Shown here: piece after piece, positions 20,887 through 33,480 of the stretch | Position numbering within the stretch: the first letter of the stretch is position 1 | How the letters are laid out: each line of letters starts with the position of its first letter | Assembly (NCBI GenBank): GCA_036872755.1 | Contig: JAVHNS010000001.1 | Coordinates: 3,906,001-3,970,000, forward strand | Length of the DNA: 64,000 nt | DNA from: Orbilia blumenaviensis | Taxonomy: Eukaryota > Ascomycota > Orbiliomycetes > Orbiliales > Orbiliaceae | Direction of reading: 5' to 3' | Made by a program: the position numbers and the translations under genes | The notes under the pieces: model-generated | What the model was told of the DNA's origin: nothing | Database searches by the model: none | The model's input: only the letters and a program-made list of their open reading frames with translations

Positions 20887-23800
20887 TGAAGCATGAAATA
20901 AACCGGTAACGGTTCCAATTAACTCGATGGGGGTTTAATTGGATCCTCTTTGATTTAGAAAATCGAAGGACGCGACGTCGACGTCACGGAGGTTAATTTA
21001 AGCAAGTAAATCGGTAAGCCGGTAAGGTTGAGGAAAGCTTCGGGAAGGCTAATGGCGGTTGAGGCGCTTATCGCGGATAAAAAACTTGAAGGAAAAAAAA
21101 AAAAGTGGTCTCATTTTGACGATTTCTGGATTGGGTTACCTGCTTATATGCTTAGCCCCACCGAGGACCCGTCGCGAGTTGAATCGCGAATCGTGATTGA
21201 TGGCCAGGTCATCTCCAAAAAAGGGATTATTCGTCATTTTTGCGGATCCAGATTTACACCCGGCCTCGTCTTACGGGAGTTACCGTGTCTCCATTATCAG
21301 TTGGACTATTGGCTACCTATATAACAGGTTGCATATATGATACGATCGAAGAAGAGACAGGCCGGAGAGTGAGATCACGTGGATTGGTGCCTTTGGTGTT
21401 TTTTTCCTTGGGTGACTAAGCTCAGCCGGATCTGGTGTGCTATGTGTTGTTGCTGTGACGAATCGAGTAATTCAGATCCAGTCGCTGGCCAATCGAGCTG
21501 AGGCATTGCTTTGAAGTCAAGAATCAGCTGTAGTCCGTGGAGCTTTTTGAGATTAACTGTCGCTAGCTACGAAAAGTAAGTAGGTAACCTAGGTAACTTG
21601 TAGTCCTAATGTGTAGCTGGGTTTATTAGCATAATATCATTGTTTATGGAAGCCGACACGCTCGCCATATCGGGCAGTAACCAGGTCGGATATAAGTTAG
21701 GTAGGTACCTAGCTGTAGACGTGACCGAATTGACAGCCTGGACCTTAGCTAGATACGGCCAGGACCCACCAAGCTTATATGCTTGACAGAAAAAAAAGAG
21801 GGTCAGTCAGTCGCGTGCAGGATGCCAAGGAAAGCATCGCGATGGGGGGAGAGAGAGTAGGCCAGGCTCTGGCGGACAGCGCAACATGCATGTTCGCGGG
21901 CTGTTCCTATTCGGCGACAGAAAATTTAAAGCTCTGATCTAGTTCAAGCTTTGATTAGTTAATGGGCGCAGCAGCTATAGTCCAGTCTTTGACTCCAACT
22001 TATCTTTGTTAAAACTGTCAACTGCACAGCACTCCTGCACGCTGACACTTTCTTGCAGAAATCAGACCTTTGGAAAGCTCGAGCCCTTTTTTTTTTTTTT
22101 TTTGAAAATTGGGAGAGGAGGCTCAAGAGCTTAAGAGAGAGAGAGAGAGAGATCGATATCGCACTGTACAACTCGATCCCGACTGACGCATTGTCCAGAA
22201 CATCCAATTTCCGAAGTCCGACTCAACTCGATCGACTCTTCGACTGGGCGCGCGCTAGTGTTCTTTTTTGGAGATTCGAGATTATCACATCCCGCGGCGC
22301 ATGCTACACTTATCGTATCCGACACACAGCTCTGCTATCGTACATACCAAGCATACCTGGGGTACACGTTATAGGTACTATACATACGATATATCAGCGT
22401 TACGTTACTCAGTAGATACAGACACAGTCTTAGAGTTAAGAGGTGCCCACAGTCTACCAAGTACGTACTCCGGATCGAAACCACGATCAACCCGGACAGA
22501 ATCAATATAACAGATACAATTGCTTTTATGTACCTCGTTCTCTCTTTCTCTCTCACACACACACCCTTTTCACTACTTCTCTCTCCGTACTATCTCTCAT
22601 ACATACGTACATCGAACACATATTCGCATCCCGTCGGGAGCTGACTCGGTCGTGGACGGACAGTAATATACCATAAGCTCAAGCCTTTCCTCGGGACCAC
22701 GGGTGTATGTTAGACAACCTCCACCTCCTCACCTTTCCCCCTCTCTCATCTCGTTCTTCTTCTACTACTTATTCCAGCTACGCAATTTTTTCTCACTCAC
22801 TTCGTCTTCCTCACCTTCGCATCTTCCCATACTTTTTTTTTTTTTCTTTTCTTTTCTTTTCTTGTTGACGGCTTCACGCACTGTCCTCCTCGTGCCGGCT
22901 GGGCCTGTCCATGCTCGTACCCAATATATCCTCAAGCACTGCAGCCAGACCCATAACTTTCCCGCCGGTTCGCTGTCTCACCTTCCACAGGTCCGACAGG
23001 CAAGCAAGCTTGAAGGGGGTGTCCGATTGGATATGATAATATAATATAGGTAGAGACTGCATACAGGCGGGAGCTGAAGGCAAAAACACCATCCACTATT
23101 CCTATTCCTGCTGTACTATTTTGCCGTTGGCGTCCGTCCTGACCTACATACCTACCTACATACATTACATGTAACGGTTGGGGCCTAAAACAAAGGAACG
23201 GGTGGGTTTTTTATTAATATTACTACCCCAGTTCGGCAACCTCTAACTCGAACTGTGCTTTTTGGAATTTTTGCAATTTTATACAACTTAATTTATGTTA
23301 TACGCACGGCATTGCAAGCTTCTTCTTCTTCTTTCTTGTTCTTCTCCAGTTGGAATTTCGCCCTCCCTTCCGTTCGAGTTCGTCATCTTCTCTGCATTGT
23401 CGATTAGATTCCTCTCTCCCACTCCCCACTCACCCCTTGCCTGACATCATCAGAGATTAGACGCCCGGGTTGTACTTCCAGAAGGGCCATCTGCATCTGC
23501 ATCTGCATCTGCTTTGTTATCGAAAATTAAGGCCCAGTGGTACACAACATCATCCATCCCGGCTCCAGTTCTTTCTGCTGGTCCGTTCTGTCCCCCAATT
23601 CGGCCAATCTTATTCGCTCGTTCCCTGGTAACATCTCATTTTATAACTCGCATGCTGAACATGAACAAACTCCCGGTCCGTGTCTAACTCTTCGCTCTTT
23701 CTCTCTCTCTTCTTCTACAGTCCCGCATTTTCGAGTCCTTCCTTCGTAAACCTTCGTATACCGTCTTTCCCTTCTCTCGGCGGCCTTTTTTTTTTTTTTT

Positions 23801-23939
23801 TTTTTTAACGCCTTAGCTCCCTCGGCTCCCTTTTTAATTCTCATCTCGAAGGTCATCCCGCTTAGGTCGGCATTATCCTTTCTCTTAAACCGATTACATA
23901 CACATTTTTTGTTTTCTGCTTTCCGCTTCGCCAATAGAG
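20887..23939. other. 3-kb divergent promoter region, COX19 / sirtuin
   Basis: No gene supported. It contains a duplicated GAAATGTAGAAATT segment at about 20798-20828, an A-rich run at 21096, AGGTACCT-type motif clusters at 21575-21600 and 21698-21712, a T19-like run at 22087, a GA repeat at 22133-22152, and CT-rich sequence with a T21 run (23786-23806) in the probable sirtuin leader. Confidence 0.5.
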
Positions 23940-25957
23940 ATGGACAGCACGGCCTTAACGCCGAAATCGTCGGTTCGCCAGTCGCCGGCCATGCCAACCC
24001 CTTCAGCACTGGATCTCGTCGCGATGTCGCAGGCCCAATTCGCCGATGACGACTTTTTACCTCCCGAGTTACGAGGATTGTCGTCGGCATTATCCGATGA
24101 GGATGCCGGTTCCTCGACCGACGAGGACGAACCGGAGGGAATACCTGATGTTGAAGAAAGCGAGGCTGAGTCGAGTGACTGGGAGGACCAGAGCTTGTAT
24201 GAGGATATGATCGGGGCCGAGATGAAGGATGGCCAGGATGATAGTAAGCAACATCCTTTTTTTTCTTCTTCTTCTTCACATCTTTCTTATAGATTGATAG
24301 ATGTAATACTTTTCTTGAGTGGGTCCCGAGTTTCTAATGTGCTTTTTTGTTTTGTGTTTCGAAATTAGGTCCGGAGTTTTGCACACCAGAGGAATGTCAA
24401 TACTACAAGGACCTATTACGAAGAGTCGGAAGCAGGGCTTTTGTCGACCAGACAGTATCGAATGGGTCCATTACCGCCAAGAAGCTTATAACGGCCTTTG
24501 GCCTACGACCGGTATGCTAGATGATTCGCTAGGGTGTGGAGAAAAAGAACGAAGAAGAGGTCGCATTTATATGAGAGGGATAAGGGCTAATTCGATTGGA
24601 AATTCTCATACAGCCGGCTTTCTTGGAAGGTAGTGCGGATTCTGCCTACTTCACACTGCTGGGGCTTATGATGCAACGGGAGATGGCGAAGAGGCTGAAG
24701 CTGTCGCATGTCAATTCTGTCGATGATGTTGTGGAGTTGATTCAGAACTCCAGCAATATCATGGTCTTGACTGGTGCTGGGGTACGTTGAATCCCTTTTG
24801 TGATTGGGTTGCTTGGGGAAGGTGTAGATGCTAACTGCTAGCTTATAGATATCTACAAGCTTAGGTATCCCAGATTTCAGAAGCAAAGGAAGCGGTCTTT
24901 ACTCTCGTCTTGAAGGTCTTGGGTTGAGCGATCCCCAAGAAGTTTTCGATATCCAGATCTTCAAGGAGGACCCCTCGTATGTTTTACGTTATTATCTGGA
25001 TCCCGTTTGTGTGTCGACTGTTCTAACACGCTGCTGTGTGCAGCATTTTCTACTCAATTGCCAAAGATATCCTGCCGACCACCAGCAGATTCTCGCCCAC
25101 CCACGCTTTCATCGAGCTCCTCCAACGAAAAGGCAAACTACTACGCAATTATACCCAGAACATCGATAATATCGAACAATTGGCCGGCGTTTCCCCCGAC
25201 AAGCTGGTCCAGTGCCACGGCTCGTTTGCGACGGCTTCATGCGTCAAGTGCAAGTTTCAGGTTTCTGGGGAGGAGATATTCGACGACTTGAGGGCTGGCA
25301 AGATTGCGAAGTGTCCGAAGTGCGTGGAGGCAGAGGTGGCAAAGCAACAGGTTGGCAAGAAGAGAAAGAGGGGTATTTCGGCGCCGAAGAGCAGGAAGAA
25401 CAAGTACAATGACGACAGTAGCGAAGAGGAGGACTGGGCGTTGGAGGCTGATATTGGGGTTATGAAGCCTGATATTATCTTCTTTGGAGAGCAGCTACCA
25501 GACCGTTTCCACCGGATTGTCGACCACGACAGAGCCAAGGTCGACCTTCTGATTTGCATTGGAACCAGTCTGAAAGTTGCACCTGTATCCGAGGTTCCGG
25601 CGTTCTTGCCTGCGAACGTGCCGCAGATATACATCTCGAGAGAGGTAGGACCATTTGATCCGATGTGTAGGATGCATTGAATTCGAGCTAACTCTTTTTG
25701 TTTCTTCATAGCCTGTCCATCACATTGAATTCGATGTGGAACTGATTGGCGACCAATGCGACGACATTGTTACAGAACTCGCGCACCGCGTGGGCTGGGG
25801 CGACGAGTTCAAGCATGAGATGATACCCGCCAATTTTGAGGTGGAGCATGCGCCAAACCCTGGGAAGATTTCGCAACACCACTTCAGCAAGATAGCAAAA
25901 CCGCTAGCTGCGGCGTTGCCGAGCAGCTCTACTTTTTCGTTTACGATGACTATGTGA
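23940..25957 (+). CDS. Class I sirtuin, NAD-dependent protein deacetylase (Sir2/Hst1-like)
   Basis: Six exons, 23940-24243, 24369-24511, 24614-24781, 24849-24976, 25044-25644 and 25712-25957, total 1590 nt and 529 aa, with GT-AG junctions in frame. The N-terminus is acidic and Ser-rich and precedes a conserved helical segment ([14 protein letters not shown]). The Rossmann core carries GAGIS (about 203-207) with [11 protein letters not shown], the NAD motif TQNID (Gln286-Asp289) and the catalytic His306 in CHGSF. The zinc ribbon is C314-x2-C317 and C338-x2-C341, followed by FFGEQLP and [10 protein letters not shown]. Such enzymes remove acetyl groups from histones using NAD and produce O-acetyl-ADP-ribose. 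A basic then acidic insert (KKRKRG, then DDSSEEEDW) follows the zinc ribbon. Overall this resembles Sir2/Hst1 more than Hst2, because of the long N-terminal region. Confidence 0.94.
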
Positions 25958-28900
25958 GACGACCCCGCCGCTTTATTTTTTTGGGCGGTAGAGGGGGGTT
26001 GGATGAGGTGCTGCATTAAGAGCAGTGCCGCCCTTGGTCCTTTTTTATATTTGTGGACCCGCTACCGGCTGCTTTCTGAATGAAGAGGTTCCCTCGGCGT
26101 TTAGCATGTATGGCTATTCGTATACGTCGTTTGGGGTGGAAGCTTTGCAGCCGGGTTATACGCCCATGGGGAGGCTATGACGGCCCGACCATGGACAAAT
26201 TTATGAATTTCTTTCTGTTTTACTTTTTGTCGAATACACGCTATCCTGCCATCCACCCCCCCCCCCTCACCCTTGCTTCAGCCCTACACCCACAATTGAT
26301 TTGTGATAATGCCCCTAACGTCTGCTTTTTTTTCCCCCGCTCCCCTTATTATTCTTTGCTACTATTATTATTACGATACTCATGGGATTACTACACGGAT
26401 GAAATATTGTTCTTACTCTTGTTTCTTTTGCTGCTGCTGTTGCTTGATTTTCACGCATGCTAAAATACCTTTTGCATTTTGTAACCCTTGCCACGGTTAT
26501 GCTGCTTCCCAAAAACAAAAATACCTTTCGCAGTATTGTCTTTTTTTCTTACATGTCTTTTTCGTGGAGCGCTATGGTGCCTCCTCTTAAGCCTCCTTCC
26601 CCAGTTATACTGATCACTACCCTCTATCTCCCCAATGCACCCACCGCGCTTGTAAGCTAAACACACAACCCACCTTCCCCCCTCCCTCGTATGTTTTCCT
26701 GGTCTGTCTTGCTTTTCTTATCTTACTGTTAATAGGAGTCATCGGAGAGGAACATCTATCGAAGTCACGTCACGCCTCTTTCATTCTTATTTTATCTATT
26801 ATTTTGACTGCTTCCCTTTGTTTGCTGTGGGATAGAACGTGCTCTTTTTATTATTATTATTATTAAACTGTGCCTCCCCTTCGACTTTCAAGCTACTAGA
26901 CTCTAGCTCTAGTTCTCCGGTTCCAGCTCTGTTGTGCTTGTTTTGAAAACAATGAGATACATGGATGGTAGTATACAGTTGTTGGTAGTTCTTCTATTGT
27001 TTACTTACTTGCTTAGTTGATATATACGTACACATGATTTATGACCAGGGTTATACATATATGAGTTCTACGGCCATTTGGTATTCTTCGGATCGGTTAT
27101 CTTCCGTCCATTAAGACGGGGGGTTGAAAGGTTAGCTGTGCCAGCGGAGTAAGGTAGGGAGGTAGGTAAGGCAGACTATACTGGGCAAGGTAAACAGGGT
27201 ATAAATGTGTGATGTGTGCATTGCGTGTATCTACGTATGTATGTGTGATGTAGCACCATTTATTTCGCGGAGGATGTATGCAAGACATTCGTGCTTTTCT
27301 TCCCTTTTCTTTCTGTACCATGGACATGCGTGCGTGTGTGCGCGGTGGGAACAGTCGGCTTATTATTCTCCTGTTTGAATGGGGGAGTGATTGGTCGGGA
27401 TATTTACATATTTCTCTTTCTCCTCGGGTAGAGAGAGAAAGAGAGGGAAGAGTAGCTGTGCCATATTGAAGCAATTAAATATAGTATATAATATATTCCA
27501 GATTTTGGATAGACGCCGGACCCGGACTGGGGAGGTCCATTATAACGAGTACTGAAGTGTTTAGCTTTAGCGCCGCGCGGTGGCATGTGATGTATCGAAA
27601 AAGCGTCAAAGCCTGCTGGCTGGCTGTTGGAGCTCTTTCTTTCTCTCGGACTCGGTTTCTCCCGCGTTCCTTAACTAATATTATAATTTGATATATGATA
27701 TGATACAAGCTAAATTATTTAGTTGCATTGCATATACTATGAAATTGTATTTTTTGTGATCTTCAAGAAACAAAGAAGCTAGGGGATAAAAAAGCTTGGC
27801 CTGGCTACAAGGCTGTTATATTAAAGTGGGTTTGGGTGGATATCTCCGAGTTTGGGGGTCTAGTAATAGGTACCGAGTTACATACAGCGCATGGCCATGC
27901 ATGGGACCTCCTTCAAACCTTTTTTTCGCGTTTTTTTCTGCTGCTGAAAAAAACATCAAATTTAGGTACTTTCTTACTTACTTATTTACTTAAGAAGTAT
28001 CTACTAGGGTTGGATGTTGGCTATTTAGGTAATTAGGAAACTCGCGGGATGAACGCGTGCGTTTGGATAGAAGCCTGGGGGTTGTGCCGTGTCAGTGCAG
28101 AAGTTGTGAGACAAGAGGACTGGAGCTTTGTGTCGCCGTAGACGCCGAGTGTCTCCCTTCTTTTACTTCTTTCCTTTCTCATTATTACTATTACCGGTCT
28201 TCTTTCGAATACTGATAGCCCGGTGGCATGTCATATGGGGGAGCTCTGACAGAATGGCTTCTTTTCCTCCCACTCCGTAGCTTGTAATAGCATGAATTGA
28301 TATGTCTATGTTTACCAGGTACTTTATTTTATTCTATTCTTATTCTTATCCTTCCTTATGAACATGTCAGGGCCGACCCCGAGCAACCAAACTAGTGCGA
28401 GGCTGAACCTGAACCACTTTAGCTAGACGAGAAAGAAGTATTGGCGTTGGGACCCATGGGGGGGGTCCTGAGGTAATCTAGATTGGACGGGTCCACAATT
28501 CCAACTCGAGATTCAGATTCAGATCAGGCAGGATATCACCATATCATATCATTACTATCATATCACCGAGGATGGGGGGGATTATATAATCTAAGACCGG
28601 TCCCCAAAGGACTTGACTACTTCTCTCTTGAACGTTTTTTTTTTTCTTTTCCCCTTACATACTTGATTGATCAGAAGTACCATCTTTACCCGTATCGATA
28701 CTTACGTACTTACATTCAGGAGTGATTCTTATTCGTCGGTTGCACTTTCTTATTCTTACTTCTTTCCGTTTTTAAACCTGGGGTTCGGGTTCTTTTTTTT
28801 TTTGGTTTGAATTCTCGGAAGGGCTGCCGGAGCTAGAGCAGTACTTGCATCATTGAGGCTGCCTTTTTTTTCCTTTCTGACAGACAGACAGGCAGACAAA

Positions 28901-30187
28901 ACGTGACTCTGGCTCTTTTGGGGGGGGGGAAGACGAACAGACGAGGCTCTGTTGAGAATAATAATAAAAAAATCAAGTGACCTGCAGTCGGTACTACTGT
29001 CTACCTACCCGGGAGTATTCAGTCTATCAAGTAAGTGCTGTGGTACATAGGTACATATTCCTTCCATTTTCTGCCAGTTCAACTGGAGTACAGAACGCAA
29101 GCTGTGTCCGGACGGCTGGATGCATGTATTGTTATTTTAGTTTACAGGGTTACCGGTTATACCTTGTAGCTATTGTAGTCACTGCGATAGCCTCGACTGG
29201 GTATTCATTTTCATTCAATCAGCCTTGTTTACTGAAGGAAGTACTGAATGAAGTAAAATATCGCCACTGTCGACAGACAGGCGGACGGACAGACAATTAT
29301 ACGTCTACGTGTACATGTACAGTACAGGCCGAACGAATGAATATGGATGAGAATCAAATGGAATAGAATAATATAGTACTTGAATAGAACCAAGCTAACC
29401 GCTATTACAACCCCACACACAGAACAGACAGACAGACAGACAGACTTCGAATCAACCAATCCCGTCCTATCAGATCCTACCTCTCCTTCTTTCGATTTCT
29501 ATCTCTCTCTCTTTCTCCCCCGCCATCCCCCCTCCTTCCGGATCTTCTTTCTATCCTTTCATTCAAGATCTTTTTTTTTTTTTTTTTTTTTGATTTTGAA
29601 TTTTTTTCCAAATCACAAATAAAAAATTAAAAAAAATAAAAAAAAATAGGTGACGACGCAAGGTCCCACCTCATATGAACTCGAGCTCGACGGCCCCCCG
29701 AAACAAACAAAGGCGACGTTCGACACGAAACAACAAACCCTGCAGCCACGAAAGAGAGCTAAGAGGGTAAGGCAACCTCTTCTGTGGACCACCTACCCGC
29801 CGCCACTTAACCTCTTTCACCTGTTTACCACTTCTTACTTCAGCAGAGGCCTCTCTCTCTTTTCATCGACAAAAACCTTTCATCCCGTCTATCCTTACTA
29901 CCACCGCCACAACTACCCCTCCATCGTCGATACCGATAAACTCCCCTAGAGTTTCTTAGGCTTTGGTCGTCGAAATCTATCAGCTAGAGGCTCTGACCTT
30001 GTCTTTTTTTTAATAAATTAGTTTTTTATTACCATTATTATCGTTTCCTTTTCTTTTTCTTTTTCTCGTTCTCTTGGTTATACCACGAGAAGGATCCTTT
30101 TACAGATTTTTTATTTTTTTTTTTAAAAAAAAAAAAAAATAAAACGAGGGAAGGAGGAATACGATAATTCCTAATAAAAAGGGAATA
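25958..30187. other. 4.2-kb intergenic region, no gene seen
   Basis: T-rich 3' sequence after the sirtuin, then microsatellites: a C-rich run at 26258-26270, a TTA run at 26848-26864, a GACA repeat at 29423-29445 and T/A tracts at 29571-29645 and 30105-30145. Reading frames of 60-130 codons are low complexity. The last ~700 nt are probably the leader of the CCCH gene. Confidence 0.5.
29423..29445 (+). repeat. (GACA)n microsatellite
   Basis: About five uninterrupted GACA units. A looser GACA/GGAC cluster lies 150 nt upstream at about 29269-29294. Confidence 0.85.
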
Positions 30188-31183
30188 ATGACGACTATGT
30201 TGAATGGCGGCGGCGGCGCTGTGTATGGCCTCTCCAACAATGCTTTGCTGCAGACTTACAAGATCCGCTTTGAGGAGTTAGCTGAAACTGAAAGGAAAAA
30301 AGATGAGTTGATAATGGTATAGACTCCCCCCCCCTCTCTCTCTCTCTTCCCTCTGTCGCATGGATATCCGCTTTCTGTCCATGTTTCTTTTGCGGTTTAG
30401 CACGTGGGTATATCGTAACCTCCACAAGAATATACACTGTGCTTTTATGGTATTTTAGGAATAAAAGGCTGATTTGGCTCTTCTCTGTCTGGTGGGGGTT
30501 TGATCCGGTTTAGGAACTTTTAGAGCAAAACGAACGATTAGCGGGATTACTCGAACGGGTTGAAGATGATCTTGAGAGGGAGAAGAATTTTGCTCGACTT
30601 TCACAGAAGGAGATTAGGGATTTAAGATCCCAGTTTGGAAATGCTGAAGATAAGCTTGTTAGTGAACTTTCTGCTGGGAAGGAGAAGTTATCTAAAGGAA
30701 AGGGCATGGAGCTGACCCTGGGGGGGCGGGTGGTTTTTTAGATGTCCTATCCTTATATTCAAGTGTTAATCGATGGAGATGGAATGCTGGTAAGCTCTGG
30801 CTCTCTTCGTCCTTTCCTGGATCTGGTATTTAGGAGATATGGAGAATCAAAAGCTAACGCTCTCGAACCGGACTTAAAGTTCCATCTGGATTTATTGAAG
30901 AAGAAAAAGGAAGGCGGCAGCGAAGCCGCAGAGCTACTTCTTTCCGAAATCCGCGAGGTCGTCCGCTCCAAACGCGAGGAATTGAACATCAAGGGAGAAC
31001 CCGATATCAGAGCCCTCGTATTCGCCAATCTCGATGGCTTGTCTAAGGCTTTAGTCAAATCGAACTTACTCAAACAAGGCGATTTACAGCAGTTTTTCAC
31101 AGGGTTTACCCAGAGGCTTGAACATGTTAATTTTATTGATGTTGGGTATGGGAAGGAGATGGCGGATTCGAAGATTCGAGGTA

Positions 31184-31214
<31 letters not shown>

Positions 31215-32096
31215 ATTCAACTTGTTTTACATAGTATCCTAATCTAATTATGTGATGATGTTCTAGGTGAATTTTTGTTCCATTTGAAAGACCCACGCTG
31301 CCGCTTGATCCTATTCGGCGGCGGGCATGACAACGGATATGCACCCTTCTTGAAGACCTGCACAGCCACCAACCCGAATTACCCAATCTGGCTGCTCGAA
31401 GGCCCGCCCATGGCCCGTGAAATCGCATCTTTGAACCTTACCAGCCAAAGACTTCACGATCTCTTTGCCACAGAATCACAAAGCGAGATGATAAACGGAT
31501 CCCCCGTCCCAGCTCCAGTGGTCTTAACACCAACAACTGGCAGCATAAACGGACATGCGAACGGTAGTGTTAGTGGATCCGTTACTTATGATTCGCCGCG
31601 GGAATTCTCATATGCTACCGCCGCTGTCTCTGCGCCACCGCCGGGATTAATCCGTCCTACGAGTATTCAATATAACTCCAGCCCTGTCTCCGAAAGCCCA
31701 AAGACAATCACAATCTCCGGCTCCGGAACCTCCATTTCAAATAACAACTACCCACGAGGGATTCAACACACCATGGTACCCTCCGCGGACGCTGAACGAG
31801 TGAACTACATTAAAAACCTAAACCCACGAGCGTGCAACAACTTCTTCCTGCGCGGGGCATGCTATAGCCAACCATGCCCGTATTCACATAAATACAAATT
31901 AAGCAAAGATGATGTGAAGACGTTAAAGTATATCATCGAGAGGAGTAAGCCTTGTCAGCAGTTTAAGAGAAGGGGGTTTTGTGAGGATGAGAAGTGTTAT
32001 TATGGACATCAGTGTCCCTTTAGGACGAATGTGGAGGAGGTTAACGATGAGAGATGCAGTAATCATTACTGTCGGTTTTGTCAGGATGACGATTAG
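30188..32096 (+). CDS. Tandem CCCH zinc-finger protein with N-terminal coiled coil
   Basis: Four exons, 30188-30316, 30514-30657, 30742-31180 and 31267-32096, total 1542 nt and 513 aa. Residues about 18-90 are a charged coiled coil (ELAETERKKDELIM, then ELLEQNERLAGLLERVEDD). A globular domain begins with VLIDGDGML at about 99 and continues through FLFHLKDPRCRLILFGGGHDNGYAPFL. This domain occurs in a fungal family together with C3H1 fingers. Its catalytic role, if any, is not established from sequence here. After a Ser/Gly/Asn-rich linker come two CCCH fingers, starting at Cys427 (CNNFFLRGACYSQPCPYSH) and Cys467 (CQQFKRRGFCEDEKCYYGH), then a final cysteine cluster. RNA binding is the likely role. 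The second intron is 84 nt, a multiple of three, and contains an in-frame TAG at its acceptor. A C24 run lies in intron 3. Confidence 0.88.
31187..31210 (+). repeat. C24 run inside intron 3 of the CCCH gene
   Basis: 24 consecutive C start six bases after the intron donor GTAACT. On the transcript this is a poly-C stretch, and on the template strand a poly-G run. Confidence 0.95.
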
Positions 32097-32799
32097 GTAT
32101 CTCGTGGTAGGGGCTCGTTTTATATTATTATTTTTAAGGAAAAGAAATAAGGAATTATTATTGGATAAATACACATCTACACATACACACAGGGGAAACG
32201 GTGGCTTTAGCTTTAGCATATTTAGTCAGAGGCTGTGGCGAATTCACTGTGTTTCCCTCTCTGTCTCTCTCTCTCTCTCTTTTTTTTTTTTTTTCGGTTT
32301 TGGTTTATTATCTTGCACCATCGCGGGCTCCGACATATGCGTACGATCACATACACTCACCACTATTCCTTTATAATCATTTTTCTAGCATTTACGTGTT
32401 TATAAAATCACTTTCGTTACCTCCACCCCCTCTTGTTTTAAGTATTTTCAGACTGCATACGGGTCTAAAGCGAAAGAAAGGAAAGCAAGAAGCATAGCCT
32501 CATTGTCCTTTTTTACATCACCGTCAGCATCAGCATCAGCATGATCATCATCATCATCATAAAAAGGGAGATTGAAAGAGGAGAAGGGGGTGTTGAAACT
32601 GCTTTTTTTTTTTTTGTTTATATTAAATGGTATAATCTTAAGCTTAATTATAAGCTTTATGTAATATATGCCGTTTGTTCGCATGCATCACTGCTTACTA
32701 CTAGGAGGTACCTGAATACTTACCTCGCCGCAAGCACCCCGTTTGGCATTCCTCGTAAAAATCAATCTAAATGTTGGGAGGGATAGGGCTGTGCTGAAG

Positions 32800-33480
32800 G
32801 TTGTTAGTAAGCTTGTGGAGTATGGTGGTACAGAATTGTGGGTTATATTAAAATATTGCATGCAATAAATATAATTGATATTAACGTTTTTATGAGGCTT
32901 TACATTGACATGGTCTCGTAACAAAAAACCCCCCAACCTCCGCGAAAGTGGCCCTGGCTTGTATACAATACAAAGTATATGTGAGAGGGAATCTTGTGTC
33001 CTTAGTGACGGTTGCGTTTTCTCATCCCCCCCCCTTTCCTTTTCAAGGATGTTGATTCTTTTGGTGAAGTTAGTAAGTAGCTAGTAGGTGCGTATGGTGG
33101 TACAGAATTGCGGTAATTGTAAATGTTAATATCAATGGTTAGCTTATGCATTATGAGGCTTGTATACACATATCACATAAGAGAATCTGAATGCATGTCT
33201 TCGGAAAAGCTTAATGGAGGGCGACGGTTGCATTTTCCCCATCCCTTCCCTTTTTTCAGATATTGATTCTTTGGTATAGTAAGTAGGTAGATATCTGGGT
33301 ATGTACATATGTATGGTGGTACAGAATTGTGCTAATGTTGATATAGTAGCAATGGTTAGCTTATGAGGCTTACATACACATGGAATCCCGTTGCATGTCT
33401 TCAGAAAAAGCTTGATGGGACAAGCGACGGTTGCGTCTTCCTATCATTTCCTTTTTCTTTTTGGTTGAAGAAGTCTAGAA
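32800..33480 (+). repeat. Degenerate tandem repeat, three copies
   Basis: A block starting TATGGTGGTACAGAATTG recurs at 32821, 33093 and 33312 (spacing 272 and 219 nt). Each copy is followed by an AT-rich part, then TTATGAGGCTT or close variants, then GACGGTTGCGT/A with a C/T-rich stretch and GATTCTTT. Copies 2 and 3 also share GCATGTCTTC with GAAAAGCTT. The copies have diverged by many substitutions and small indels. Confidence 0.85.

Noticed and set aside
23641..24279. 212-codon minus-strand frame overlapping the sirtuin start
   Set aside because: Contains poly-Lys from T-rich DNA and is antisense to sirtuin exon 1.
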